A stretch of DNA of 9,880 nt from an uncultured Clostridia bacterium (GCA_945927915.1 CAMEMX010000047.1:1-9880), one strand, 5' to 3'; counted from the first letter of the stretch, positions 1 through 9,444 are shown. Translations and numbers: made by a program. Notes: generated by a model from the sequence alone, not told the origin.

Positions 1-3
1 CGC

Positions 4-32
4 TTGCATAAGCGCACGCGATTTAGTATAAT
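4..32 (+). promoter_or_regulatory. Putative promoter of dusB operon
   Basis: A perfect TATAAT -10 box lies at 27-32. A weak -35 candidate, TTGCAT (4-9), sits 17 bp upstream and matches the consensus only in its first three bases. Transcription would begin near 39, which leaves a short leader before the dusB ATG at 73. This placement also rules out the in-frame ATG at position 4 as the dusB start. The -10 is clear from sequence; the -35 is doubtful. Confidence 0.5.
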
Positions 33-72
33 ACCATTTACAATCTTCGCTTTGACAAAGGTGGGCAACCCT

Positions 73-1038
73 ATGCAGTTTCTCGGTCACACGCTTTCCT
101 CCCCGCTCTTTCTCGCGCCGATGGCCGGCGTGACGGATTACGCGTTCCGCACGGTCTGCGCCGGGCTCGGCGCGGCGGTCACCGTCACCGAGATGGTATC
201 CTCGCGTGCGCTGGTCTATCACGACAAAAAAAGCCTCTCCCTGCTGCGCAAAACCGCCGGTTCGCTCTGCGGGGCGCAGATCTTCGGCAACGAGCCGAAG
301 ATGATGGCGGAGGCTGCGGTTCTGGCGCTGGAGCACAGTGGCTGCGACTTTGTCGACATCAACATGGGCTGCCCCATGCCTAAGATCGCCAACAACGGCG
401 ACGGCAGCGCGCTCATGCGCGACATTCCGCTGGCCTGCGAGATCGTCCGCGCGGTCAAGGCTGCCGTCGGCGTTCCCGTCACGGTCAAAACCCGCCTCGG
501 CTGGGACAAGGGCAGCATCCGCGCCGTCGAGATGGCGCAGGCGCTCGAGCAGGCGGGCGCGGACGCCATCGCCCTGCACGGCCGCACGAAAACCATGCTC
601 TACTCCGGTCGGGCAGACTGGGACGAGATCGGGAAAGTCGTGCGTGCGGTGTCGATCCCCGTCATCGCTAACGGCGACATTTTTTCGCCGGAGGACGCGC
701 TGCGCTGCAAGGCGCACAGCGGCGCCGCCCTTTTCATGCTCGGACGCGGCGTTTTCGGGGATCCCTGGCTGTTCGCGCAGGTGAACGCAGCGCTTTCTGG
801 CGGCGAGATCCCGGAACGTCCGCCCCTGCGCGAGCGCATGGAGGTCGCCCTGCGGCAGTTTTCGCTGGCGCTGGAGGACAAGGGCGAGCATATCGCCTGT
901 CTGGAGGCGCGAAAGCATCTGGCGTGGTATCTGCGCGGCGTACCGCACAGCGCCTACTATAAGGAACAGATCTCCCATCTTTCCACCGCCGGGGAGGTCC
1001 ATGCGGTCGTGCGCGCGATCTGCCGTGACCTCAGTTGA
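73..1038 (+). CDS. dusB: tRNA-dihydrouridine synthase B (DusB/NifR3 family)
   Basis: This is an FMN-dependent enzyme that reduces specific uridines to dihydrouridine in the D-loop of tRNA, in the cytoplasm. The 321-residue product is the usual DusB length. Visible motifs are the N-terminal FMN-binding LAPMAGVTD segment (about residues 14-22), the NMGCP motif with the family's catalytic Cys at residue 100, VKTRLGWD (Lys139), LHGRT (His169), IANGDI, and GRGVFGDPW near the end of the TIM barrel. A C-terminal helical tRNA-binding part follows. The ATG at 73 is chosen because AAGGTGG lies 7-8 bases upstream and the protein then begins like other Dus proteins. The longer frame from position 4 would run through the promoter. 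The stop overlaps or nearly touches the start of the ECF sigma gene, so the two are probably co-transcribed. No functional link between tRNA modification and the sigma factor is evident. Confidence 0.93.
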   Translation: MQFLGHTLSSPLFLAPMAGVTDYAFRTVCAGLGAAVTVTEMVSSRALVYHDKKSLSLLRKTAGSLCGAQIFGNEPKMMAEAAVLALEHSGCDFVDINMGCPMPKIANNGDGSALMRDIPLACEIVRAVKAAVGVPVTVKTRLGWDKGSIRAVEMAQALEQAGADAIALHGRTKTMLYSGRADWDEIGKVVRAVSIPVIANGDIFSPEDALRCKAHSGAALFMLGRGVFGDPWLFAQVNAALSGGEIPERPPLRERMEVALRQFSLALEDKGEHIACLEARKHLAWYLRGVPHSAYYKEQISHLSTAGEVHAVVRAICRDLS

Positions 1039-1046
1039 ACTGTGAG

Positions 1047-1679
1047 GTGATCGACATCGAAGAGAAAAAAGTGCTGAAAAGAGCCGCCGCAGGCGATGAG
1101 GCGGCGTTTGAGCAGCTTGTGCTGCAATACCAGTCCTCCATTTATAACCTCTGCCTTCGCATCACGGGCAACGCGGAGGACGCCGCCGACATGACGCAGG
1201 AGTCGTTCCTGAAAGCGTGGCGCAGTCTGGAGAGCTTCCATTTTGAGTCTGCATTTACCACCTGGCTGTACCGTCTGGCGTCTAACACCTGTCTCGACTT
1301 TCTGCGCAGCGTCAAGCGGCGCAAGCAGGTCTCCCTGACCGTCGAGGACGACGACGGTCAGACGCAGCTTCTCGACGTGCCCGATCCTGCGCCGACACCG
1401 GAGGCAGCGCTGCTTTCGCAGGAGGAACACGAACTTCTCGCCGCCGCGATGCAGCGCCTCGACCCGGAGCAGCGCCGCATTCTGACCCTGCGGGTCGTCA
1501 ACGGTCTGAGCTACACCGAGATTGCCGCCGTTTTGGACGTCAAGGAGGGGACGGTCAAGTCGAGGCTTGCCCGCGCCCGCGAAAATTTAAGAAAAAAACT
1601 CTTGCAATCAGGGAACAAAGCGGATGCAAAAGCGTCAAACAGGCAGGAACGGAAAGGAGGTCGCGGAAATGTGCAATGA
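1047..1679 (+). CDS. ECF-type RNA polymerase sigma factor (sigma-70 family, RpoE/SigW-like)
   Basis: An extracytoplasmic-function sigma factor of about 210 residues, which would direct RNA polymerase to a stress or envelope regulon. Region 2 spans about residues 19-90 and includes the DMTQESFLKAW segment and the TWLYRLASNTCLDFLR helix used for -10 recognition. A short acidic and proline-rich linker follows (about 100-125). Region 4 (about 130-182) carries the helix-turn-helix LSYTEIAAVLDVKEGTVKSRL. The start is uncertain. GTG at 1047 is preferred as the stronger codon; TTG at 1035 (overlapping the dusB stop by 4 bases, 214 residues) and GTG at 1071 are alternatives. None has a good Shine-Dalgarno sequence, so translation probably relies on coupling to dusB termination. 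The 3' end overlaps the anti-sigma gene by 11 bases, a typical sigma/anti-sigma arrangement that suggests balanced synthesis. The target regulon cannot be read from this window. Confidence 0.9.
   Translation: MIDIEEKKVLKRAAAGDEAAFEQLVLQYQSSIYNLCLRITGNAEDAADMTQESFLKAWRSLESFHFESAFTTWLYRLASNTCLDFLRSVKRRKQVSLTVEDDDGQTQLLDVPDPAPTPEAALLSQEEHELLAAAMQRLDPEQRRILTLRVVNGLSYTEIAAVLDVKEGTVKSRLARARENLRKKLLQSGNKADAKASNRQERKGGRGNVQ
1653..1660 (+). promoter_or_regulatory. Ribosome binding site deciding the anti-sigma start
   Basis: A strong AAAGGAGG lies 8 bases before the ATG at 1669. It is the only good site near the 5' end of this frame. It fixes the start and rules out the in-frame ATG at 1624. The site lies inside the end of the sigma factor gene. 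Confidence 0.8.
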
Positions 1680-2703
1680 ATATCTGCCGCTGCTCAGCGC
1701 GCACATCGACGGTATGAACAGCGAGATCGAAGAGCGCCGTTTGCAGCAGCATCTTCGTTCGTGCGCACATTGCCGCGAACGTTTGCGCGAGCTGGAAGAG
1801 GCTGACGCAACACTCCGCGCTGCCAAGGCCGAGCCGCCCGCTGACCTCACCGGTCGCATTATGGCGCAGGTGCGCAGCGAACCGCGAAAAAAAGCCCCGC
1901 ACAAAAGGAAGTACCTCTCCATCGGTGCTGCGGGTTTGGCCGCAGCCGCCATGCTTGCCCTCGTCCTGTTCGGCAATTCCACGCTGCCCGGGCTGCCGAC
2001 GGAAACTGCCGCGGACTCGACGGCAGCAGATACCCTCGGCATTGCGCCGGACGAGGCCGTGCAAGATGAAGCGTTTTACAGCATTGCTTCCGGCAATTTT
2101 TATCTCAAAGACTTCTCCGAAACGGGTGACGCTGCGAGCAAAGAAGAAATGGCGATCGCAAATGACAGCAATGATGCCGCCACCACTTTCCCTGAGCCGA
2201 CCGATGCATTGATTGAGGGCGATACCGTTTTCGACTACGGGTTTGTGGATCTGCCGGAGCTTCCGACAGGCAACACGTCAGCGTCGCTTTCTGACGATAC
2301 TAACGCCGGCGACGGTCTTCCCGGCGGAACGACGTTAGCACCGCCAAAAACGAGTTCGAATCCGAGCGGAGCGCCGCTTCTGATCGTCTGGGGCGCGGTA
2401 CCGGGCGAGCTTGCACCGCTGCAGAACGCAGAGGAAATGATGCCGCCAGAGCTTGTGAACGCGGAATCGGATACGCTGTATTCCCGCTTGCTTGACGCCC
2501 TTCCGCTTGCGAAGGCGCTGTCCGAGGCCGCCGCCGAACGCACACCGCAGCCCACCGTCACGGCTTACTGCGTCGACTACGAGCAGCTTTCGGCAGTGTT
2601 CGAAACCTGCCTCGGCTCGTATGAGACCGCTGTCTACTTCCCTGCCGAGGTGACCGATTCGGCGCACTGCACCGTGCTCGTCATCTCCGCGCCGCGTGAA
2701 TAA
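1669..2703 (+). CDS. Membrane-anchored anti-sigma factor with zinc-finger (zf-HC2) domain
   Basis: A 344-residue protein that probably binds and silences the sigma factor encoded just upstream. The N-terminal cytoplasmic part has the zinc-binding HX3CX2C signature (His28, Cys32, Cys35) typical of anti-sigma domains of the zf-HC2/ZAS type. A basic stretch (about 73-81, RKKAPHKRK) precedes one membrane helix (about 82-101), so the remainder should be outside the cell. That outer part starts with a long acidic and Ser/Thr/Ala/Pro-rich spacer (about 105-240), probably disordered. It ends in a compact C-terminal region (about 242-344) containing two cysteines that I cannot assign to a family. The outer domain could be the signal sensor or a substrate for regulated proteolysis; this is inference. 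The gene overlaps the sigma gene by 11 bases and is followed 3 bases later by a strong hairpin. Confidence 0.88.
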   Translation: MCNEYLPLLSAHIDGMNSEIEERRLQQHLRSCAHCRERLRELEEADATLRAAKAEPPADLTGRIMAQVRSEPRKKAPHKRKYLSIGAAGLAAAAMLALVLFGNSTLPGLPTETAADSTAADTLGIAPDEAVQDEAFYSIASGNFYLKDFSETGDAASKEEMAIANDSNDAATTFPEPTDALIEGDTVFDYGFVDLPELPTGNTSASLSDDTNAGDGLPGGTTLAPPKTSSNPSGAPLLIVWGAVPGELAPLQNAEEMMPPELVNAESDTLYSRLLDALPLAKALSEAAAERTPQPTVTAYCVDYEQLSAVFETCLGSYETAVYFPAEVTDSAHCTVLVISAPRE

Positions 2704-2706
2704 AAC

Positions 2707-2765
2707 GATCCTCTTTTTCACAGACTACCGTTCGAGGTGTAGCTTGTGAAAAAGAGGATCTTTTT
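2707..2765 (+). terminator. Intrinsic-terminator-like hairpin overlapping the start of the next gene
   Basis: A perfect 15-bp inverted repeat: left arm 2707-2721 (GATCCTCTTTTTCAC), right arm 2746-2760 (GTGAAAAAGAGGATC), followed by TTTTT at 2761-2765. Inside the loop, CTAC (2725-2728) can pair with GTAG (2739-2742), lengthening the stem. The arms are AT-rich and the U-run is only five bases, so termination may be partial. The right arm also holds the GTG start codon and codons 2-5 of the M23 peptidase gene, and the GAGGTG ribosome binding site lies in the loop. The element could therefore act as a terminator, an attenuator or a translational switch. Confidence 0.75.
2734..2739 (+). promoter_or_regulatory. 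Ribosome binding site of M23 peptidase, within hairpin loop
   Basis: GAGGTG ends 6 bases before the GTG at 2746. It lies in the apical part of the 2707-2760 hairpin, and its last base is part of the inner GTAG arm. It supports GTG 2746 as the true start, and it means access by ribosomes may depend on the folding state of the RNA. Confidence 0.6.
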
Positions 2766-3714
2766 ATGTATTTTGTCGATTTTGCTGCTTGCGCCGCAGG
2801 TGTTTGCCGAAGGCGAGGTGCTCCACTGGGTCGAGTTCAACGTCGACTACCCCGCCCTGCAGCGTGCGCTCGACATTGACATCGCCTCGCAGGGCGAGGA
2901 AAAGCCGCTCGACTGGATCGACATCCTCGCGCTGGCGGCGGTCAGGGTCGGCGGAAACGGGATCACCGTCCGTGGCGTCAATGAAGCAGCCGAGCAGCTC
3001 CGCAAGGACAAGTCCCCGCAGGAGCTGCTCGGATCGCAATACAAATACTTCGCCTATTACCGCCGCGCATACGAGGCGGTTCTCGGCGGACTGGTCGGAA
3101 GCTATGCCATTGAGGTCACCAACAAAGAAACCGGCGAACGCGAATGGGTCCCAGCCTACGGCCTGAAGGCGTTCTCCCCCATCGCCGCCGGCTACGGCTA
3201 CAGCCACTATGCGGATTTCGGCAGCAGCAGAAGCTACGGCTTTCGGCGGCGGCATCTGGGCAACGACCTGATGGGCGCGCTCGGCACGCCCATCATTGCG
3301 GTGGAATCCGGCACGGTCGAAGCGCTCGGCTGGAATCAATACGGTGGTTGGCGCATCGGCATCCGCTCGGACGATCGGCTGCGCTACTATTACTACGCCC
3401 ATCTGCGCAAGGACACGCCCTATGTTGAGGGTCTGGAGGTCGGGCAGCGTGTCTGCGCGGGCGACGTGATCGGGTTTATGGGAAGGACGGGCTACAGCGC
3501 GCGGGAAAACGTCAACAACATCAATACTGTGCATCTGCACTTCGGAATGCAGCTCGTCTTTGACGAGAGCCAGAAGGAATGCGATTCCGAGATCTGGGTG
3601 GATGTGTATGACATCGTGCGGCTGCTCTCGTCGCACCGCAGCTCCGTGCGCTATGACGCAGAGAGCGGAAAATGGGTGCGGCTGTATCCTTACCGGGACT
3701 TGGATGTCGAATGA
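2746..3714 (+). CDS. Secreted M23 (LytM/lysostaphin-type) zinc metallopeptidase
   Basis: A 322-residue exported protein likely to cut peptide cross-bridges in peptidoglycan. Residues 1-21 form a classic signal peptide: basic start MKKR, a hydrophobic core of Leu/Ile, and cleavage predicted after Val-Phe-Ala21. This strongly supports the GTG start despite its place in a hairpin. Residues about 22-140 form a mostly helical N-terminal region that I do not recognise. The M23 domain (about 145-285) has a complete catalytic set: His170 and Asp174 (HLGND) and His265 as zinc ligands, with His219 (in YAHL) and His263 (in HLH) as the catalytic histidines. A short C-terminal tail follows. An active enzyme is therefore expected, unlike degenerate M23 proteins. 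It lies behind the sigma/anti-sigma pair and may belong to the cell-envelope response that pair controls; that is inference. The gene ends directly against the convergent HD-domain gene. Confidence 0.9.
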   Translation: MKKRIFLCILSILLLAPQVFAEGEVLHWVEFNVDYPALQRALDIDIASQGEEKPLDWIDILALAAVRVGGNGITVRGVNEAAEQLRKDKSPQELLGSQYKYFAYYRRAYEAVLGGLVGSYAIEVTNKETGEREWVPAYGLKAFSPIAAGYGYSHYADFGSSRSYGFRRRHLGNDLMGALGTPIIAVESGTVEALGWNQYGGWRIGIRSDDRLRYYYYAHLRKDTPYVEGLEVGQRVCAGDVIGFMGRTGYSARENVNNINTVHLHFGMQLVFDESQKECDSEIWVDVYDIVRLLSSHRSSVRYDAESGKWVRLYPYRDLDVE

Positions 3715-4371
3715 TCAAATCAATTGCTGCTCGTTGATGATGAGCTTGAATTGCAGACCCAGCTTTTCCGCCGCCTTACGGCAGAGGATCATGCGCTGCA
3801 TGAAGATCTCAAAGTAATCCATCACAGAGCCGTAATGCGTATCGACCGTCAGCTTGAGCTTGACGATGCTGCGATCCTCATTGATCTTGAGCTGCGATTT
3901 TTTGACCGAGTAATTGACGCGGTCATGGATGTCAAAGGTGGAGGTATCCTGATTGCGCACGCGGCTGCGGCGCACATCCGCCTTGTCCGCCAGAATCAGC
4001 GCAGCGGCGACGGCGTTGACCGGCACGCCGGTGCCCTCGTCATGGTTGCCGATGGCGGTGACGATGGTCGCGATGTCCTCTGCGTCAAATTGCAGGCTGT
4101 TCAATATCTGGAACGCCATCACCGCGCCGCTCTGCGAATGGTCGACACGGTTGACGAGGTTGCCGATGTCGTGCAGATAGCCTGCGATCTGCGCGATCTC
4201 GACCGTATGCGCGTCATATTCCAGCGTTTCAAGGATATAACGCACGGTTTCTGCCACATGGGTCACATGGGCGAAACTGTGCTCGGTATAGCCAAGCGCG
4301 ATCAGCGACTCGTCCGCCTTGCGGATATAGGCGCGGATCGTTTCATTGTGAATGATTTCCTGATAAGTCAT
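3715..4371 (-). CDS. HD-domain protein, probable metal-dependent phosphohydrolase
   Basis: A 218-residue soluble protein of the HD superfamily, whose members usually hydrolyse phosphomonoesters or phosphodiesters of nucleotides. The metal-binding pattern is complete: His35, the His67-Asp68 doublet in GYLHDIGN, and a later Asp129 in ILADKADV. The extra His78 and His110-Asp111 resemble the additional ligands of two-metal HD phosphodiesterases. The C-terminal third (about 150-218) is not a motif I recognise. The ATG at 4371 is chosen because AGGAGA stands about 7 bases upstream; the frame continues open further upstream but without protein-like sequence. The substrate is unknown. It lies downstream of tuf on the same strand, beyond the tuf terminator, and I find no clear promoter of its own in the 70-base gap. 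Expression may therefore come from read-through. Confidence 0.82.
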   Translation of the reverse strand: MTYQEIIHNETIRAYIRKADESLIALGYTEHSFAHVTHVAETVRYILETLEYDAHTVEIAQIAGYLHDIGNLVNRVDHSQSGAVMAFQILNSLQFDAEDIATIVTAIGNHDEGTGVPVNAVAAALILADKADVRRSRVRNQDTSTFDIHDRVNYSVKKSQLKINEDRSIVKLKLTVDTHYGSVMDYFEIFMQRMILCRKAAEKLGLQFKLIINEQQLI

Positions 4372-4440
4372 AATTTCTCCTTTCTTTGGAGGGCAAGCAG
4401 TAATGGCGGCAGGACGTGAACCCGTCCCCACCAGCAAAGC

Positions 4441-4480
4441 AACAGTAAAAGAGCAGGGCATTGCTGCCCTGCTCTCTGTT
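4441..4480 (-). terminator. Rho-independent terminator of the str operon (after tuf)
   Basis: A perfect 10-bp GC-rich stem (4451-4460 with 4465-4474, loop TTGC) follows the tuf stop codon by about a dozen bases. On the - strand it is followed by TTTT (4450-4447). AACAG (4441-4445) and CTGTT (4476-4480) add a possible outer stem. The U-run is short, so some read-through into the HD-domain gene is possible. Confidence 0.8.
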
Positions 4481-4486
4481 ATGCAA

Positions 4487-5692
<1,206 letters not shown>

Positions 5693-5751
5693 TGAAAAAA
5701 TCCTCCTGTTGATTTATGAATGGTAAATTAGTTTTTTGTTCGCACAGTACC

Positions 5752-5780
5752 ACTATACACTAAAAATCGCGTAATGGCAA
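5752..5780 (-). promoter_or_regulatory. Internal promoter for tuf
   Basis: Read on the - strand, TTGCCA (5780-5775) and TATAGT (5757-5752) are separated by exactly 17 bases. Transcription would begin near 5745, about 50 bases before the tuf ATG. The spacing is ideal and each box differs little from consensus. It lies in the AT-rich gap between fusA and tuf. Confidence 0.65.
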
Positions 5781-5790
5781 GTGTTTTTTC

Positions 5791-7866
<2,076 letters not shown>

Positions 7867-7884
7867 TGTGTAGCTCCTTTTCGC

Positions 7885-8355
7885 TTACCAGCGGAAATGG
7901 GAGAAGGCCTTGTTGGCTTCTGCCATCTTGTGCGTATCCTCGCGCTTCTTCACGGAGGCGCCGGTGTTGTTGCAGGCATCCATGATCTCGCCTGCGAGAC
8001 GTTCCTTCATGGTCTTTTCACTGCGCTTACGGGCATAGGCCGTGAGCCAGCGCAGACCCAAAGTCTGACGACGCTCGGGGCGAACCTCCAGCGGGACCTG
8101 GTAGGTGGCGCCGCCGACACGGCGGGACTTGATTTCCAGACTGGGCATGATGTTTTCCATGGCCTGCTGGAAAGCGTCGAGACCGTTCTTGCCGGTCTTC
8201 TGTTCGACGATTGCAAATGCGTCATAGACGACTCTCTGGGCAACACCCTTCTTGCCGTCCAGCATGACGCTGTTTACGAGCTTAGTCACCAGAGTGGACT
8301 TATAGACAGGATCCGGAAGGACCTCTCTCTTGGGAACATTACCTCTTCTGGGCAC
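7885..8355 (-). CDS. rpsG: Small ribosomal subunit protein S7
   Basis: S7 binds the 3' major domain of 16S rRNA and starts assembly of the 30S head. In some bacteria it also represses its own operon. The GTG at 8355 gives 156 residues beginning [17 protein letters not shown] after the first Met, which matches the standard S7 length and start. The ATG at 8373 further upstream would add six residues and would overlap the ribosome binding site, so it is rejected. Conserved stretches such as [20 protein letters not shown] and [14 protein letters not shown] are present, and the protein ends in FSHFRW. The 141-base gap to rpsL (8356-8496) is unusually structured and is described separately. Confidence 0.97.
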   Translation of the reverse strand: MPRRGNVPKREVLPDPVYKSTLVTKLVNSVMLDGKKGVAQRVVYDAFAIVEQKTGKNGLDAFQQAMENIMPSLEIKSRRVGGATYQVPLEVRPERRQTLGLRWLTAYARKRSEKTMKERLAGEIMDACNNTGASVKKREDTHKMAEANKAFSHFRW

Positions 8356-8362
8356 TTCGCTT

Positions 8363-8370
8363 CCCTCCTT
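8363..8370 (-). promoter_or_regulatory. Ribosome binding site deciding the rpsG GTG start
   Basis: On the - strand AAGGAGGG lies 7 bases before GTG at 8355. It fixes the start at 8355 rather than at the upstream ATG at 8373, which precedes this site. Confidence 0.85.
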
Positions 8371-8395
8371 CATAAAAATGATTTCATAGGTACTT

Positions 8396-8414
8396 CGATA
8401 GGCGTGTCCTATCG
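8396..8414 (-). promoter_or_regulatory. Hairpin in the rpsL-rpsG gap, just upstream of rpsG
   Basis: A perfect 7-bp stem (8396-8402 with 8408-8414, CGATAGG/CCTATCG) with a 5-base loop. It lies about 40 bases before the rpsG start in the mRNA. There is no following U-run, so it is not a terminator. It could be part of a ribosomal-protein binding site or an RNA processing signal; this is inference. Confidence 0.4.
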
Positions 8415-8438
8415 TTGGTGCCTGCCAGGTATTTCTGA

Positions 8439-8466
8439 ATTATAGTAAAGAAAATAACCATGCCAG
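8439..8466 (-). promoter_or_regulatory. Possible internal promoter before rpsG
   Basis: A perfect TATAAT (8444-8439 on the - strand) is preceded at 16 bp by CTGGCA (8466-8461), a 4/6 match to TTGACA. It lies in the rpsL-rpsG gap and would transcribe rpsG, fusA and tuf. The perfect -10 is convincing; the -35 is weak. Confidence 0.4.
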
Positions 8467-8470
8467 GCGA

Positions 8471-8486
8471 TGCCTTGTCAAAGGCA
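8471..8486 (-). promoter_or_regulatory. Hairpin directly after rpsL
   Basis: TGCCTT (8471-8476) and AAGGCA (8481-8486) form a perfect 6-bp stem with a 4-base loop, about 10 bases after the rpsL stop codon. No U-run follows immediately, so a role in mRNA stability, processing or regulation is more likely than termination. Confidence 0.35.
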
Positions 8487-8496
8487 GAGATCGCAA

Positions 8497-8919
8497 TTAC
8501 TTCTTCTTGGCCTTCGGACGCTTCTGACCGTATTTGGAGCGGGCCTGCATACGACCCTGAACACCCTGGGTGTCGAGCGTACCGCGGATGATGTGGTAAC
8601 GCACGCCGGGGAGGTCCTTAACACGACCGCCGCGAATCAGAACGACGGAGTGCTCCTGCAGGTTGTGGCCGACACCGGGGATGTAGGCGGAAACCTCGTA
8701 GCCATTCGTCAGGCGAACACGGGCGATCTTACGAAGTGCAGAGTTCGGCTTCTTCGGGGTGGTGGTACGAACTGCGGTGCAGACGCCTCTCTTCTGCGGG
8801 GAAGACAGGTCCGTTGCGCGGTTCTTGAGGGTGTTCAGACCCTTCTGCAGTGCAGGAGCCGTGGACTTGTAAGTGCTCTGTTCTCTTCCTTTTCTGACCA
8901 ACTGATTAAAAGTAGGCAT
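8497..8919 (-). CDS. rpsL: Small ribosomal subunit protein S12
   Basis: S12 sits at the decoding centre of the 30S subunit and influences accuracy. The 140-residue product is full length and has the longer N-terminal region (about residues 11-44) typical of Firmicutes. The conserved [11 protein letters not shown] (54-64) and [12 protein letters not shown] (98-109) loops are intact. The lysines that correspond to the streptomycin-resistance sites of E. coli S12 are unchanged (Lys57 and Lys101 here), so this gene shows no common resistance mutation. The C-terminus is the usual basic tail (KRPKAKKK). An AAAGGAG site precedes the ATG. It is the second gene of the operon, behind the L7Ae-like gene. 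Confidence 0.98.
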   Translation of the reverse strand: MPTFNQLVRKGREQSTYKSTAPALQKGLNTLKNRATDLSSPQKRGVCTAVRTTTPKKPNSALRKIARVRLTNGYEVSAYIPGVGHNLQEHSVVLIRGGRVKDLPGVRYHIIRGTLDTQGVQGRMQARSKYGQKRPKAKKK

Positions 8920-9010
8920 GTTGTTCTCCTTTCTTTTGAATTTGCCGAAAAAAGATTCCGGCGATTATATTATCCCGAAATATCCTAAAATATTCCGCAG
9001 GATACGAATT

Positions 9011-9250
9011 TCAGAGGATCGCCGCCGCTGCGGCGTCCACCGATATGTTACAAGCTGCGCCAAGCTGCTTCATCGTCGGAACGCAGACCACGGTGATCTC
9101 CAGGGCTCTGCATTGCTCTGCGAGCGGCTGGGTCAGCATGGGGTCGGCGTCGTCCGCGAGAAAGACCTTTTTGACCTCGCCCGTAGAAAGAGCCTTGCGC
9201 AGTTGCTTGATCCCGACCACCTTTTTGGCGGTCTTTAACTCATCAAGCAC
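9011..9250 (-). CDS. ybxF: Ribosomal protein L7Ae-like RNA-binding protein (YbxF type)
   Basis: A 79-residue protein of the L7Ae/L30e/Gadd45 fold, a group that binds kink-turn RNA. Characteristic segments are the N-terminal VVGIKQLRKAL helix, KKVFLADDADP (strand and turn), and the C-terminal VPTMKQLGAACNISVDAAAAAI, which forms much of the RNA-binding face in this family. Length and position directly before rpsL match the Firmicutes YbxF gene. The GTG at 9250 is chosen because GGAGGTG (9265-9259) lies 8 bases upstream; no in-frame ATG fits. It is the first gene after the promoter at 9301-9329. Its precise cellular role in bacteria is not settled; an association with ribosomes or structured RNAs is known for the family. 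Confidence 0.9.
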   Translation of the reverse strand: MLDELKTAKKVVGIKQLRKALSTGEVKKVFLADDADPMLTQPLAEQCRALEITVVCVPTMKQLGAACNISVDAAAAAIL

Positions 9251-9300
9251 CGTTTATGCACCTCCGGCATTGCCAGAAATCTATGCTCACGCGATTAAGA

Positions 9301-9329
9301 ATTATAGCAGAATTCACGAAAATAGTCAA
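9301..9329 (-). promoter_or_regulatory. Main promoter of the str operon
   Basis: Read on the - strand, TTGACT (9329-9324) and a perfect TATAAT (9306-9301) are separated by 17 bases, and TG one base before the -10 adds an extended -10 element. Transcription would begin near 9294, about 45 bases before the L7Ae-like GTG. This is the strongest promoter in the window, as expected for ribosomal protein genes. Confidence 0.85.
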
Positions 9330-9444
9330 TGATTTTTGCAAGTTTTGCCGAAAAATTTTTTCATTTTTCCTTTGCTCGGCGAAATATTGCCGTTTTTGCT
9401 TTAAAGCGAAAAAGAATCGACCTGCTTTTCGGCATCGTGACGGC

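Noticed and set aside
52..57. TTGACA just before dusB as a promoter element
   Set aside because: A -10 box would fall inside the dusB coding start at 75-80, where the sequence is GCAGTT. The TATAAT at 27-32 is the better promoter element.
2764..3636. Open frame on the - strand opposite the M23 peptidase
   Set aside because: The + strand frame has a signal peptide and all M23 catalytic residues, so the - strand frame is a shadow.
3724..4419. Open frame on the + strand opposite the HD-domain gene
   Set aside because: The - strand frame carries the complete HD motif set and a ribosome binding site. The + strand frame has neither.
4412..4427. Short hairpin (GGACG/CGTCC) with a GGTTCAC loop on the - strand, looking like a tRNA T-arm remnant
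   Set aside because: The arm lengths do not match a T-arm and no acceptor or anticodon arm surrounds it. A 5-bp stem in a GC-rich gap can arise by chance.
8477..8482. TTGACA on the - strand after rpsL as the -35 for the TATAAT at 8444-8439
   Set aside because: The spacing is 32 bases, far from the 16-18 needed, and the sequence lies in the loop and stem of a hairpin. No good -10 is found at the right distance.
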